Under the pieces are notes generated by a model that was not told where the DNA came from, did no database searches, and saw nothing but the letters and a program-made list of their open reading frames with translations. A program made the translations under genes and the position numbers. Below, piece by piece: positions 1 to 14,627 of a stretch of DNA of 64,000 bases. The first letter of the stretch is position 1. Each line of letters opens with the position of its first letter. The stretch covers positions 15,961,501-16,025,500 of the forward strand of contig NC_061781.1 in the NCBI RefSeq assembly GCF_022458985.1. Direction: 5' to 3'. This stretch comes from Mugil cephalus (taxonomy: Eukaryota; Chordata; Actinopteri; Mugiliformes; Mugilidae).

Positions 1-80
1 TTACAAATGTTCTCCACATGTTGCATCCTTCCATTAGGTAAATTATTTTTTTTTAAGTGATCGATAAGGAGTGAACAGCC

Positions 81-689
81 ATGACAACAAAGACATCGCT
101 GCTGAAAGTCATTCTGCTGGGTGACGGTGGCGTTGGGAAGAGCTCCATCATGAACCGTTACGTCACCAACAAGTTTGACGCACACCTGTTCCACACCATC
201 GGCGTCGAGTTCCTTAACAAGGACCTGGAGGTCGACGGCCGAGAAGTTACCCTGCAGATCTGGGACACCGCCGGCCAGGAGCGCTTCCGCAGCCTGAGGA
301 CTCCTTTCTATCGAGGCTCTGACTGCTGCTTGCTCACCTTCAGCGTGGATGACAACCAGAGTTTTCTCAACTTAAGTAACTGGAAGAAGGAGTTCATCTA
401 CTACGCGGATGTCAAGGAGCCGGAGAAGTTCCCGTTTGTAGTCTTGGGCAACAAAGTGGATGTGACGGAGAGGCAGGTGTCTTCTGATGAGGCTCGACAA
501 TGGTGCCAGGAAAATGGCGACTACCCTTATTACGAGACCAGTGCCAAGGATGCCACCAATGTAGCGGTGGCCTTTGAGGAGGCGGTGCGTAGGGTGTTGG
601 CAATGGATGAGAGAACGGACCACCTCATCCCCACGGACACAGTCAAGCTCCACAGAAAGCCTCGCTCCGCCACCACTTGCTGTTCATAA
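81..689 (+). CDS. rab9a: Rab9 small GTPase (RAB9A)
   Basis: Rab9 is a GTPase of late endosomes that drives mannose-6-phosphate receptor return to the trans-Golgi. The 202-codon frame is intact and in one exon, as the coding part of human RAB9A is. Visible motifs are the P-loop GDGGVGKSS (residues 14-22), the switch region around HTIGVEF, WDTAGQE (about 61-67), NKVD (about 124-127) and the TSAKD guanine-binding loop near 153. The length matches the family's roughly 201 residues. The protein ends CCS instead of the plain CC I recall for mammals, so geranylgeranylation would use a CCX-type end. The ATG follows a T-rich tract with possible splice acceptors, so 5' UTR exons probably lie upstream of the window. 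RAB9A is preferred to RAB9B because TRAPPC2 and OFD1 follow, as beside human RAB9A. Confidence 0.93.
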   Translation: MTTKTSLLKVILLGDGGVGKSSIMNRYVTNKFDAHLFHTIGVEFLNKDLEVDGREVTLQIWDTAGQERFRSLRTPFYRGSDCCLLTFSVDDNQSFLNLSNWKKEFIYYADVKEPEKFPFVVLGNKVDVTERQVSSDEARQWCQENGDYPYYETSAKDATNVAVAFEEAVRRVLAMDERTDHLIPTDTVKLHRKPRSATTCCS

Positions 690-2129
690 CATCCAAGAGT
701 TGATAACATTACTTCACTATTAGGCCCGTTTAGTTGACGAGGCTGTAGGTGTGCAATGCTGTAATAACATCTTATTTAAACAAATTATGCTACTGGCTTT
801 GTGATTTGTTACACTGTTGAAGGTTTGATAATGCTAATAGTTGGACTAATGATAAAAAAATATATATATCGAAGAGAAAAACACTAAAATTCATCCCAGC
901 TGAATAACAACTAAACCTCACTGCACTGAATCCTTTTACTCTGCCACTGTTCAAAAGCCTGGCTTTAAAAGGATTGTGGAAAATGAGACTATTTCCTGGT
1001 GGCCCGAGACTACCGGTTATCAGTGAAATGTTTTCAGGTCTTCTCTCATGGCTCATGGTCTACTCTGTCATAAATGGAACTCCATGACGTGAATTTTAAA
1101 TCTGTGTTTGGATGTATGTGCAACTAACAGTGGGCTTCAAAACTGTGCACAGTGATGACCAGTATATGTAAATAGAAAATAATTGCATAATTACAATTTT
1201 TACCTCTCAGTAGCATTGCTTCTGAGAATTATGAAGTAGCTAAGGCACTACTTTATATAACTAACAACTTGAGGCTTATGATTACTGCACCTTTAGGTTT
1301 GTTTGTGCACACTGCTTTGTGAATGGCTTTGTGCTGGAAGCACTGAGGGATTCGTTCCCTATCACAAAATAAATATTAAACCTTAACATGCATGGGATAT
1401 GGTATATTTAAGTTTCTGGAAATTTTTATATTTTGTAAGCTGTTTTTACCTTGGAAATCACTGAATCCAATCATCAGGAGTGTTTCAAGAATGATGGAGA
1501 AATGAAAAGTGAAAGATCCTTGTTCCTTATTGCTGGGTTTATTGTTTTAAATGATGATTCCTGATTTTAAAAGCACTCTATGAACATTTTTTTACAGTTA
1601 CAGTTGAAAGTCTTCCCCACGGCTTAAAAAAAAAGTAGTGAACCGTTCATTCACCTAAACTACTTCTCATACGTTCATCTATATTCGAAGTTGTACTACT
1701 GTTATGCCAAATGAGAAATAAAAAACCCTGAGAACTGTCTGTAACGCATGATTCATAGTCTGAGGACTGTTGATAAGTCAGTTAATTTTGTAATTAAAAT
1801 GACTCTTCCCATGTAGCCATGCTCTCTACCCACTGCCATGACTATTACAACTGTTGGATGAAGTAAAACATACACCAACACATAAGATTGTGTCCGTTAA
1901 TGTAAATGTTGTATGTATTGTATTTTGGCTAAATAGCCCTTTCTAAGCCTTAATAGTGATATTATAGTAGTCCATCATACAAAAATAGAAAGTACGTCAG
2001 ACAAGACACATTTTTTACAAATCAACAATACATTCTGTAGAACTGGAAATCAAACACAGGCATTCAACAAATGTGTTAAGTATGATACAACAAATAGACA
2101 AGATGAGTTCAAGTTCTCCTCCTAAGAGA
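690..2129. other. 3' UTRs of RAB9A (+) and TRAPPC2 (-), convergent
   Basis: No coding sequence is supportable here. The left part is the RAB9A 3' UTR, with AATAAA signals at 1368-1373 and 1717-1722. The right part, read on the minus strand, follows the TRAPPC2 stop at 2130. I could not pin down a clear AATAAA for TRAPPC2 close to its stop; a minus-strand candidate near 1539 would make the two transcripts overlap. The sequence is AT-rich with no recognised repeat. Confidence 0.6.
1368..1373 (+). terminator. RAB9A polyadenylation signal AATAAA
   Basis: This is a perfect AATAAA about 680 nt after the RAB9A stop codon. A second AATAAA at 1717-1722 could give a longer 3' end. Confidence 0.55.
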
Positions 2130-4044
<1,915 letters not shown>

Positions 4045-7000
4045 ATGTCTTCGTCCAAAGAAGATGCGTTATCCCCAGATGAGTTAAGAAAAAGACTCTA
4101 TCAGACTTTTAAAAATAAAGGAGTACTCGACACCCTCAAAGTAAGTAGTACTAATAATATTGCTGCTGGTTCTTACTAGAAAAACGTTTGTCTTCATCCT
4201 CGTTCATTCTTCTTTTTTTCTTCGCATGTGATTCAGGCCCAGCTACGAAATCAGCTCATCCGTGAGTTAAAACATCAACCTCTGACTGGACAGGAACCAG
4301 TTCCCAGGCCAGTCCCTGTGAAATCTGAACCGATTTTAGTTTCAGCCTGTAACAGCATAGTAGCCGATCATCTCCGTATCTCGGGGTTTGAGTACACACT
4401 TTCTGTATTCTACCCTGAAAGTGGCTTGTCTAAAGAAAAGGTTCGTACCACTCCTTTTGCTTATTTTATGAAATTGTCAGAAATATAACTGCAGACTAAG
4501 ATACTGGTCTCTGATTCAATTTTGGCAGGATTTCTCTAAAGAAGATCTAATTCAGCTTTTAAAAATTAGTCCCAAATCAGCCCTTTACACATCCTTGGTG
4601 AGTAACAATATTAAAAGGATTATTGTTCTTCAAATAATAACAAATAATACATGAATCTGATTAATAGTAATAATGCTATTATTGATTTTATTCAGCATTC
4701 AAATAAAGACAAAGGTATGTGTGGCATCCTGTTTTATTCTTAGAAGTCCACTTCTGCTCCCAAGTCCTGTCCTTGATATATTGTGTATTTGTCTGTTAGG
4801 GTTCCTGATCAGTCTTCTCACAGAGCTAACGCACCACCATGACCACAGCCTGCACCATGATGCTGACACTCAGACAACCAGCTTGTCAAGTTATGGGGAG
4901 TCTCTTGGTATGATCAACCAATATTGTACGTTTTCTATTTCAAAAACCTCCCGTTCAACATAAGAGTTTTTAATGTTTTCTGACTCTTTGTCCATTTGTA
5001 GTGGAGAAGATGAAAATGATTGATAAAGAGTATGAAGGCCTCAGCGGCAGCGATGGCAAAATGTTTTCGTTCCAGTCAAAACTGGCTGCATATAGAAAAG
5101 AAACCGAAGCACAGATGGAAGCAGAGATGAACACAAAGGTTTGTGCATATATCCACGTGGATATTTAAAAATAAACCATGCCTTCCCTTGCGTTTTTGTC
5201 AGTATGGTGCATTTTATGTTTCTGTTTTTAAGATGCAACACTTTAAAGACGTCGAAATTGCCAAGGTGAGGCTGGAAGAAAAATCCAAGTTTCATAAAGA
5301 ATTCGATAAGCTGAAGCAAGAGCTGGAGAGGACTTATGAAATGAAGGCAAAGGCACTGATGGACCGGGAGAAAAATGCTATTGATCGACTACAAAAACAA
5401 CAAGAGGTAATTAATTGTCATTTTAGATTTCCTACTTTTTTTGTTAGAGATAATCCTTCAGTATATCCAATTCGGTCCAACAGTATTTTACATTTGTGTT
5501 GATATTCATACAACAAAGGTTGTCATTTTAATTGCATTGGCTTAATAAGTTGAGTTAATAGTTCTTTGAAAATTATACGGGAATTCTGAATATCTCGGTA
5601 TTTGTTTGCCTCCCTTTTGCTTTAATAGCAGTTTATATTGGAGCTGCAAAATTACGTTAAATCTAATAACTCATCTTATCCCAGCATGAACTGAAAATGC
5701 TTTAAAGAGCTTCTGGTGGTGTTAGGAATGTTTGACTTTTTCCATCTTTGAGTGGCCCTACAAATATTCACTGGGCTTGAAGGCTGGTGACATAAGAGAA
5801 AGGCCCAGTCAGCACCCGTGAGTCTCATTTGGCCTTCACATATTCACATCAAAGACGTGTGTTTGGGGTCATTATTCTGTTGCCGTATTATCCTTCTCTA
5901 CAAAGAAGAAGAAGACAACAAGAGAGTGCAGCATGTCTCTAAAGAATGGAGAACTGCCACTCCTTGGTCACAGTGGAGTTTATGTGGTGCAGATGTCCCA
6001 GTAGAAAAAAAAAAAACACGATTAGACTTAAATATTTCCAACACCATGTGGCTGTCTCCTCTTATTACATAACTTACATACACCCTGCTATTACTGTCAC
6101 AAATCTCGAGACATTTAGAGACACTGCTTATCCTCAGAGATTCTATTAGACATGTGGGCAGACTAATTGTGAGCATTGTGCTTTTTATTTACCAAATTCT
6201 GCATCTGCTCTGATGTTGCTCTCCTGTATTCTAATGTTGGAGCCACTTGTAATCAGCCTTATCTTCCAGCTGATCCCAAATGACGCACAATATTTATAAC
6301 GTGTAAATTAGGAGTGAATCAAATCCGCCTGAGTTTCATCTAAATGTTTCTTCAGTGGAGGGCGACATCTGAACGAACCCTTTTGTACAGAGATGTTGAC
6401 ATGCTCAGTGCCACAGATCTGATTCAATTTGCTTGCTGATTTATAAATAGAAAAGAATCTTGAATATTTCTCCCGTTTCACACGTCAGAACTTCTAAATG
6501 TGTTTCAATGTTGTTGTTTTTTTCTGCTTTCCTACATTAAAATATGATTCGTTTGGTCATACTTATGGAGACTATTACAGTTAAAGTATGGAAGACTCTG
6601 AACATCACATAATTATTAAGGCTAAAACTGTGTCATTTATGCCTTTATTTTTATTTCACTTTTCTTTAGATTGAAGAAAAAAATGTCTACATGCAGAGAC
6701 AATCAGTGTTGAAAGAAATCGAAACTGTCCGCAACAGAGAAAATGAGCTGAGGATGAGGATGGAGGCTTTTGAAAAGTAAGACCTGTTTTTAACTAATCT
6801 TGATTGTAAAGGAGGGCTATGGCCTCTCATTGTGTTTCACGAAGAATATTACTATGTCCATACGTTGATAGGACTTGTCAGATTCATGAAGAGAAGGTCA
6901 AAACTGCTGAAGAGCTTCTGAGGAGGAGAGAACTGGCCGTGAGGACTATGGAGGACACGTATGACCAGAGGCTGAAGAACGATCTTTCCAGGTATTTTCA

Positions 7001-10000
7001 TGCTGAGCACCCAACGTCTCATTTGACCATCTGGATTTTAGTTCACATCGTAAATATATTATTTTGGTCACACACATGCAGTCTCTGTAATTCACTTTAT
7101 CTATTACAGTAACTTCAGGGTATGTATATTTTTTAAGGTTGTGCGAACAGGGACGTCATTTTCTTCGTCTTATGTATTTATTTATTTTTTGTGAATAAAA
7201 TTCCACATATTTTGGTAGGCTGCTTGCTGCAACAACTATATATTAACGTATGACACAGATTGCATTGTTTTGATGAGGTTCTGTTGTTTTTTTTTTTAAA
7301 TATTTTCAGCAGTTAATCTTTATAAGTCTGAAGTTTTAAGCTTTTATACATCTAGGTATCAGCTTGAGCTGAAGGAGGAATTTATCAAGAGAACAGAAAA
7401 ACTCACAGAAAGTGAGAACAGAAACAAAGGTAAGTATTTATGTTAATGCAGTTAAATGAATGGATGGTTTCGCTGTTGCCCAGGCTTTCTTTGTCTTTAC
7501 GTAATTTCATTTTTTCAGAAGAAACTGTTCGTATCCAAAAGGAGTCAGCTTTAGTCAACTCCAAATTAGACGACCATAACAGAGCATGTTCAGAGCAGAA
7601 ACGGCTGCAGGTAAACATCACTTGGTCATTCATACACCTTATGTTAAGTTTGAGTGTTATTCAGTATGATTCTGTAGTAACTGCATGTTACTATATAATT
7701 AATTCTAAGTCTCTTGTTTTGCCTGCTCTTTAATGTTTCTTCTGTTTTCAGGTTGAGCTAGTCACAGCCCAGCAGCAGATTTCTCTGCTCACTCAACAGA
7801 AGGAGCTGTTAAGGGAACGACTAGAGACCATGAGTGACTACCCCAGCCTAAAGAGAGACAAAGCAGAGCTGCAGGGGCAGCTGCAGCTGCTAAAGAAGCA
7901 GCTGGAGGATGCCCAAGAGGAGAGCCGGCTCCTCCGTGCAGGTGAAGAATGGCATCTGTTCTCACGTACCTCCCAGGTGTATTGTCCTGCTGCAGTTTCC
8001 CTTTCCAGTTCATATAAGAAAAACAGACTCAGGTTTTTCTGTCTGCTTCTCATAAGGCACAGCTTATTTCTTTGTGTCTTGGTAATGAACTGTCTGGAGG
8101 TTATCGCGTATAAAATGTCAACCTTGTGTCACTTTTCTTATTAGGAGATAAATGTAGTTCCTGTGGTATTCAGAGCGCCTGAGTCTGTAGCTCTTTGTGA
8201 GCTGTGTGAGGAGCAGTGTACTGTGAAGCATTCACGCTAGTCTTTCCCTCTGACTCTGAGTCTTTTTGAATGCGCCCTGCCTGCCAATGTGAGGCGCCTG
8301 TGACATGTTTGTAGCTTTGCAGTCAACCAACGAGTAAATGGAGGGTGAGAAGTGGAGTGAAAAGGAGCAGAGACCACTGTGAGCCGAGAAAGAGAGAGAG
8401 AGCTTCCTTTTTGCATTGCAAACTAAATTTTACCTCTCTCTGAGGGATACAGTGTTCTTCCTGTTAAAGGATGGGGCATGGGGCCCTTCTTGTCATCACT
8501 AACAAAAGAGAAATGTGGTGATAAACCCACTGCGGTCCAGCTTTATGCTGGTCAGATCCATATGGCTAAAATCCTGAAATGGGAGCCTTAAAAATGTCTT
8601 GCGCCCTAAATCTGAACCGCTTCTTCCGATCACCAGATTCTTTTCTCATGAGACATTTTTTTCCCACAAATCAGAATATGCACTGGAAGCGGTACATTAA
8701 GTTTATGTTTCGATTCTGTTGATCCCCTCTTTCAGATATGGCCAAGCCATCCAAAGAGCAACTGGCTTTGCAGATGGAGCTTCGGAGGCTGCAGAGCGCT
8801 CGCAAACTGGATGAGGACGAGTTTGAAAACCAGAAACAGGTGCTGCAGACGCAGCTTCAGAGTGAGGTCAGCCACTTCTCAGCCCCTTGCAGACTGTGGG
8901 AAACTGTGTGATCATTTTCGTGAAGTTCTGGTTCCCCTCTGAGAATTTATTTTGTGACTGGAGTATGTCTTTAAGCCTGTGTTTCGTGTGAGCTACCAAA
9001 TACTTAGCGCAGACCTTATACCTGCCTTCTGCAGGTGGAGCGGAGTGCTCAGCTCAAGGCTCAGCTGATAGAGTGCGAAGAGAAGTTACAGTGGATGAAT
9101 AACCACGTTGAGGACATCAAAATGCAACTTCGCCAAACTCAACAAGGTACCTGTGAAGAGACATGCATAATTACCATGTCTCAGTCTCACTAGTCACTGC
9201 GAATCACATTAATTACTCTATAGTTATGCATGTTACAATGGGTGATTTATGAGTAGTTAACTTTATTTAGTTCCTTTCTTTCATAGATCTTTTTGTTCTG
9301 TCCATTAACCCTTGTTAAAGGGATGGAAACAAGAAACAAAGTCAAATTCATAGACATAGCTGCATGTAAATATGTCTTAGAAAATAGTTTGCTAACTTTT
9401 TCTCTGAGCTTTTATGGTGGTTGTTCTTCTGTATTAGTGCTCAACGTTCTCTTTGTTTGCTGTTCCTCTTTCCCTTTCTTCTGTGCGATTCATTCAATGA
9501 TGGCAGCTCTTGAAAACGAAGTGCTGCGTAATCCCAAGCCCTCCCTTGTCGATCGCTCAGTGCTGGAGCTCAGTGTTGACAAGCTGGTTCCCCCTGACAT
9601 CTATGTGGACCGACCTCTGCTGAGGACCAGGTTGGGTTACGATGATGTTTGTGAAGCAGGTGGGCCCTTGCGAGGACACAAATCTCTTTGGAACGACAGC
9701 CCAGACTCAGACCTGGAGATGGTGGCCGAAGCCAAGGCTCGGATCAAGGAGCTGCAGGAGGAGGCCGAGACCTTGGAGGAAGCCTACAGGAGCTACCAGC
9801 AGAGGGCAGTGCACTCCACTATCTCACACATGCTTCCCGCAAGAACGTTTTCCCCTCAACATCCATCCGATCGCCCCGACTCTCCACATAGAAAACAGCA
9901 CTCTTATCATTCACATGCCCACTCAGCCCACAGAGCACAGACCTTACAAGTTACACTCTCCCCCCATAAAATCCGATCCCACTCCTACGACACCAGAAAC

Positions 10001-12406
10001 ACCTCACCACCTGCTCAGACAAGAGTGACCTTCTCAGAAGACCACTATCACCCCAAGGCAACAGTTTTCGCCGACCACAGTCTCCACTCATGGACTGAGC
10101 CTTTGTTCCAAAGAGATGGACACCTTCAGGATGAAGGCTTCGTTCCATCAAAACGCCTTTCCTCCACTCCACGCTCTTCTTCCAGAACTAAACTTCAAAC
10201 AGAGATTGTGGAAGGTACCTTCATAAAATGCTTTATCCTGTCAAAACCCTTCACAAAGCACAACACCATTTTTTTTTATCTCACACCCTTCTATCGGATG
10301 ATATTTTCTTTTTTGTTCTTGTTAGAAGCAGCTGTGTCTGTAGTACCATTCCCCGATCTGACGTCTGACGGACAGCTCTGTAATGCCCCCCACAATGAGG
10401 CGGTGACCTCGGGTGACTTTTCCTCTGAGTTCAGTCCACCTCGCAGTCCTCAGCTCAAGAGCACAGCACGAGACCAATCCAGGTACCATCTGGCATCGAG
10501 CTGACAAGGACATTCCGGCGTTTCATACACTTCACGTAGAGGTGCCGAATACTAATGTTTGCCTCCGTTTCTTTCAGTCCACCGAAGCTACAGGTAGACT
10601 TCTCCAGCTCAGATTCTTCCCCTCAGCCTGAGAAGATAAACCTTGAAGATCTCACAGGTTTATTGACAGGTAATCTGAGCTGTAATGTGAATGTAAACAC
10701 GGTCACGAAAGTACCGTGCTGGGATTGTTTTTTGTTTCCTCCTAAAACTGGAAAACCGTCACTGTATCCTGGGATCATCAGTCATATGTTGCATCTGGTT
10801 TATTTTCCATTCAGAACCGTTATGCATGACCTGAGTGCTGCACAAATTCTGAATCCATTAATCAAACGGCCCATCTGTTAATACAAAATATTTCAAATGT
10901 AATATTTCCAGTTGATTCGTTGAGTTTTACAATTGATTCAAACTCAGTTCCAGTAACAAACTGTAGAGTATCCGGTACGGAGGTGTTGGATTTGAGAATG
11001 GCCGGTTTTTTAATGAGTGTGTGACTGGCCTCCAAAGTGTCCTTTCAGTGGCCCTGCACAATGGTGGGGATGAAGGACAGCTGATTATGTATTCTGTGCT
11101 GGTCCTCTGGCCCTGTTGCATTATGGTGTAGCATAAAAGATCTCTTTGTGCATGTCTCCCTCCAGAGCCCAGCCACATTCCAGAGCTTCTCCTGGACACT
11201 GCTGTCCCTCTCTCTGAGGAGGCCCCTGGCGGCCCCGCTGCCTCCCTCCCACAGGACCTCCCAGAAGACCCAGTAGACTCGCTGGGCCAAGCGGGTGAGT
11301 CGCTAGTCCTCCCGTTAATGACCCAGAATTGTGGTTGACCCCAAATGACGAGATCGGCCATCTTGCACTGTACGCTATTTGTCCGACTATAAATCTTTCG
11401 TAGTCACCTCATATTTCAGTCATTTTGGAGCCTCTTTAACAAAATGATGTCAATGTATATATTTTTTTTCTTCCTAGAAGTCCTACAAAGTTCAGGAGAA
11501 CCTGCCAGCAGGGCAGAAGACGAAAAAGACGAGGAGCAAAGTTGGGAAAGAAGGCGAAAAGAACGACAAGAACAGCGACAACGGGAGCAAGAGGAAGCCA
11601 GAGAGCGAGAGCTGCAAGAGCTTGAACGGCTGGAGAAAGAGATGGTAATGATTTTCCTACCTCACGTCTATCTAAAAAAACCTGAGCATATTTATGTCTG
11701 CTAACAAGAGGTGTGTATGTTATCTCTGTCTAACCAGCTTTTGCAAGAAGAGGAGCAAAAACAACACAAAGAAGAAACTGTCGTTAAGAAAGAGGGAGAC
11801 GATGAGCAGAAGGAGGAGGTAGACAGGGAGGAGTCCAAAGGTGAAAATCCACTGGAGAAATACATGAAGATGGTCCTGGAAGCAAGAGAGAAGCAGCATG
11901 AGCAAGTGAGTCGCATGCACTATTAAATATAAAAATAAAAATAAATAAATAAATAACTTGTAGCACATCCCGAGTGTTTTTTTGTTTTGTTTTGTTTTTC
12001 AGAGCCTTGGTAGAGAGGAGGGAGGACATACGAGCCCAGAAGCCAAGAGTTTGTCCGAAGAGAAAGAAGCGAGGTAATTCAGAACTTTTTCGCAAAACAG
12101 ATTAAATGATTTGTGGCTTGAGTTTTCAAGTTCAAGAGCTTTGCTGCTAGCCTAGGAAAGTTTAATAAATACAAAAGCTTACCTAATCCTCTTCCAATAA
12201 CATTCAATTTCTTCTGTGGTTTCTCGTCTCCTTAATGTTATGTATTTATTTATTTTTTGTTCTGGAATTACATCGAGTTCATTTACTCTCTACTATTTTT
12301 AGTTTGACTGCTTTCCATCCTTCGAGGCTTTCGCTAATCAACCTGATTTTGTTTTTCCAGCATCGCAGCATATTCACACAAGGATGAAGATGATGATTTC
12401 TGGTGA
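4045..12406 (+). CDS. ofd1: OFD1 centriole and centriolar satellite protein
   Basis: OFD1 caps and stabilises distal centrioles and is needed for primary cilia; human mutations cause oral-facial-digital syndrome 1. Coding exons are 4045-4140, 4237-4440, 4529-4597, 4696-4714, 4800-4907, 5002-5138, 5233-5406, 6670-6776, 6872-6991, 7356-7429, 7519-7610, 7752-7941, 8736-8866, 9035-9146, 9507-10214, 10326-10482, 10578-10669, 11166-11294, 11478-11644, 11738-11905, 12003-12073 and 12361-12406. All have GT-AG borders and the phase closes at TGA, giving 1056 residues (human 1012). A LisH motif lies near residues 70-102 ([12 protein letters not shown]). Long coiled coil runs from about 166 to 545. The large exon 15 carries the PDSDLE motif and a His/Ser/Pro-rich linker. 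A Glu/Lys/Arg-rich helix at about 907-1018 includes ENPLEKYMK, as in human. The acidic end reads DDDFW. Confidence 0.95.
4696..4714 (+). other. OFD1 19-nt microexon 4
   Basis: This exon is needed to keep the OFD1 frame. It encodes HSNKDK plus the first base of a Gly codon completed by the next exon ([10 protein letters not shown]). It is flanked by TTCAG and GTATGT, with introns of only 98 and 85 nt. Skipping it joins exon 3 (phase 0) to exon 5, which then reads Gly-Ser-stop. It corresponds to part of the human SGSDKENQKG stretch. Confidence 0.88.
5407..6669 (+). other. OFD1 intron 7, the longest OFD1 intron
   Basis: About 1.26 kb of AT-rich intron, bounded by GTAATT and TTCTTTAG. I see no coding sequence, RNA gene or recognised transposon. 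The short open frames inside do not match OFD1 or carry paired splice signals. Confidence 0.7.
7942..8735 (+). other. OFD1 intron 12
   Basis: A 794-nt intron with donor GTGAAG and acceptor TTTCAG. It contains a short GA-rich run at about 8389-8401 and nothing else I can identify. An open frame reads from the exon into the intron for about 60 codons, but the downstream exon is needed to match OFD1. Confidence 0.7.
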
Positions 12407-12514
12407 GCTCATTATCCCCGACAAAAAACTGAATTATACAAGACTCTAAAACGGCACAAAAATGTTCCTTCTCGATGTGTATATTTTCCTTTCTGTATTG
12501 ATTGCATATGTGTA

Positions 12515-12520
12515 AATAAA
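12515..12520 (+). terminator. OFD1 polyadenylation signal AATAAA
   Basis: AATAAA lies 109 nt after the OFD1 stop and is followed by a T-rich tract. The opposing GPM6B signal is about 100 nt further on, so the two genes end tail to tail. Confidence 0.75.
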
Positions 12521-12618
12521 TGTACTTTTTTTTTTAACCGCTACCAAAAAAAAATTCTGTTGTGCAAAAAAAAAAAAACCACACACCACAGTAGGTAGAT
12601 GTTTGTTGTATTTTTTTC

Positions 12619-12628
12619 TTTATTTATT
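12619..12628 (-). terminator. GPM6B distal polyadenylation signal
   Basis: On the minus strand two overlapping AATAAA hexamers occur in AAAATAAATAAAG. This would end a GPM6B 3' UTR of about 2 kb after the distal stop at 14628, agreeing with the long 3' UTR known for mammalian GPM6B. Confidence 0.6.
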
Positions 12629-14627
12629 TTCTTAAAAACAGTCAACAGGCCAGGTCGTGTCATAAAGGGGTCTCCAGTCAGACAAGATGTTTGCTAATTG
12701 ATTGTTGTCCTCCTGGTGATTGATAGATAGCCTTCTCTTCACTTTTTGGTTCATTCAAGAGGAAACGCACAAAGATGAGCTGGGACGTACATCAGCGCCA
12801 TGTACATCTGTCACCTTTCTGCCCCTGTAGAACATTTCAGGCTTCGCATCTCACAGATACCATTTCATACACTGGTCTCAAGTCACCCTGGCATTCATAC
12901 TTTGGCTAAATTTACCTTTTATGTTCTTATTCAGTTGTTTAAATGACTGGAATTGTGACTAACTGTTACTTGAAGTTGAATTAAAAGTCACGAGGAAGCC
13001 CTTGACATTCATAGAAAATACAGGTATACTATCAGGCAACAAAATAATATATTTTTGAATAGATTAAAAGAACCTAAAATAATCATCTATAACTAATCAG
13101 CTAGATAAAATGGGTTAATTTCAGTTAGAAAAAAAAAAAGGAAACGGGCAAACACTGCCTACTACTGATGCCAGCGTACATGACTGTACATCACGTGTTG
13201 TCTTCATGCAACAAAGAAACATCAAGTCATCCCTGTAACTCAACTAATACACATAAAGGATTACACGAATAATTAAGTCAACATTATGACAATTGCATGT
13301 GAAAAACATATGCAATTTATAGAAAAAAAAAAAAAAAAAGATTTTCATCCTCAAAAAATAACAAAAAAATACTAAAAGCCTGACTTGTAATAACTTTACA
13401 GCGTTAACACCTCGAGTTCTTTAGCTCAGTTTCAGATGGTGACAATGCACATGGGACGTAGTCATGCATGTTTTGTATTAATTCTCAAAGTCAAGTCATT
13501 TTTGATCAGGTTGTACGTTGTATCTAAATAGACAATCTCTAAAAACAATCAATTCATTGGCAAGCATTGATTTTCCTTTTTCATTTTCCTATGTGAATGC
13601 ATGTGGACCAAAAGTTTTAGGATATCTAATACACTGATTTTGGCTTGGCAGCATTCACATTTAGCAAGAGTGTTATTAGCATGGCATCATCTGTGAAATT
13701 CGACTAACTCCTCATGTGCATCACATCGTATCTACTCGGCTTTTAATCATTTTGAAACAGGGGAGAAGTGTTGTTTGTCCCAGTTAGGGTCTAGTGCACA
13801 CCTGAGGTAGTGTTAATGTAGGCCATTAATGCTCCGAATGACTTAAGTAGCTGTACAATGGAAATTAGAATCAACAGCGCTGAAATGGACGCTAACTGAG
13901 ATGGCGGTTCAAGTTAAATTCTCACAATCATCAATGATTTCTAGCCTTACAAAGCGCATATAAAAAGCTTCTATTTTTTTTTTTTTTTACAACGGGGTCT
14001 GGTGCACATTTTATAATTCATCCGTTTCCTTTCTGTGACGTCTTTTGTTGACGTCAGTCTTGTGCCAGTGGAGTGTGACACACAAAATCAGATTGGGTTG
14101 TAAGGCGTTTCATGTTGTAACACATCTGTAAATTTTGACTGGAGAAAAAAAAACAAAAAAAAAACAATGATTTTTGTACCTTCCCTAGTTAAAAATGGAC
14201 TACATAAGAAAGAAGGAGCAAAGATCGTAAAACAAAAGAGTCACTGTTATGAGAATAGTGCAATGTCTCAAGCTTCACCAGCAAGAACTGGCTATAAAAA
14301 AAAAAGGACCAGAGAGAATCAACAGTTAGATGAACATCAGAACTCTTTTGTTTGTTTTTTTTTTTCCTCTTGAAGATAAAAAGAAGTTAAAAATCAGCAT
14401 GAACACTTGACGTAGCAGTTCTGAAACACTGTTAGTGCAGAAAGCAACACTGATGTGTTAGTTTGTTAGGAGCCTTGTTAGTACTGCACAGTGTCAGTGC
14501 AGTTGGCAGGTTATTTTAGCGTTGCCTTGGTCCGAAGGGGCCTCAGTGGTCGGCCTCAGTGTCTATGTATGTCTGTCTGTTTGTATATGTGTGTTTGCTT
14601 CTGTGGCCTGGGAGTGTGTGCGAGTCC
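12629..14627 (-). other. GPM6B long 3' UTR (distal last exon)
   Basis: About 2 kb without coding potential, lying between the distal stop codon and the poly(A) signals. It is AT-rich with several A/T homopolymer runs (for example 13322-13339 and 13976-13989) and two TGACGTC-like motifs near 14036-14056. Its extent is inferred, since no closer poly(A) signal was confirmed. Confidence 0.55.

Noticed and set aside
9293..10504. A continuous 403-codon frame treated as one gene
   Set aside because: It is OFD1 exons 15 and 16 read through their flanking introns. Splice sites at 9507, 10214, 10326 and 10482 restore the OFD1 protein.
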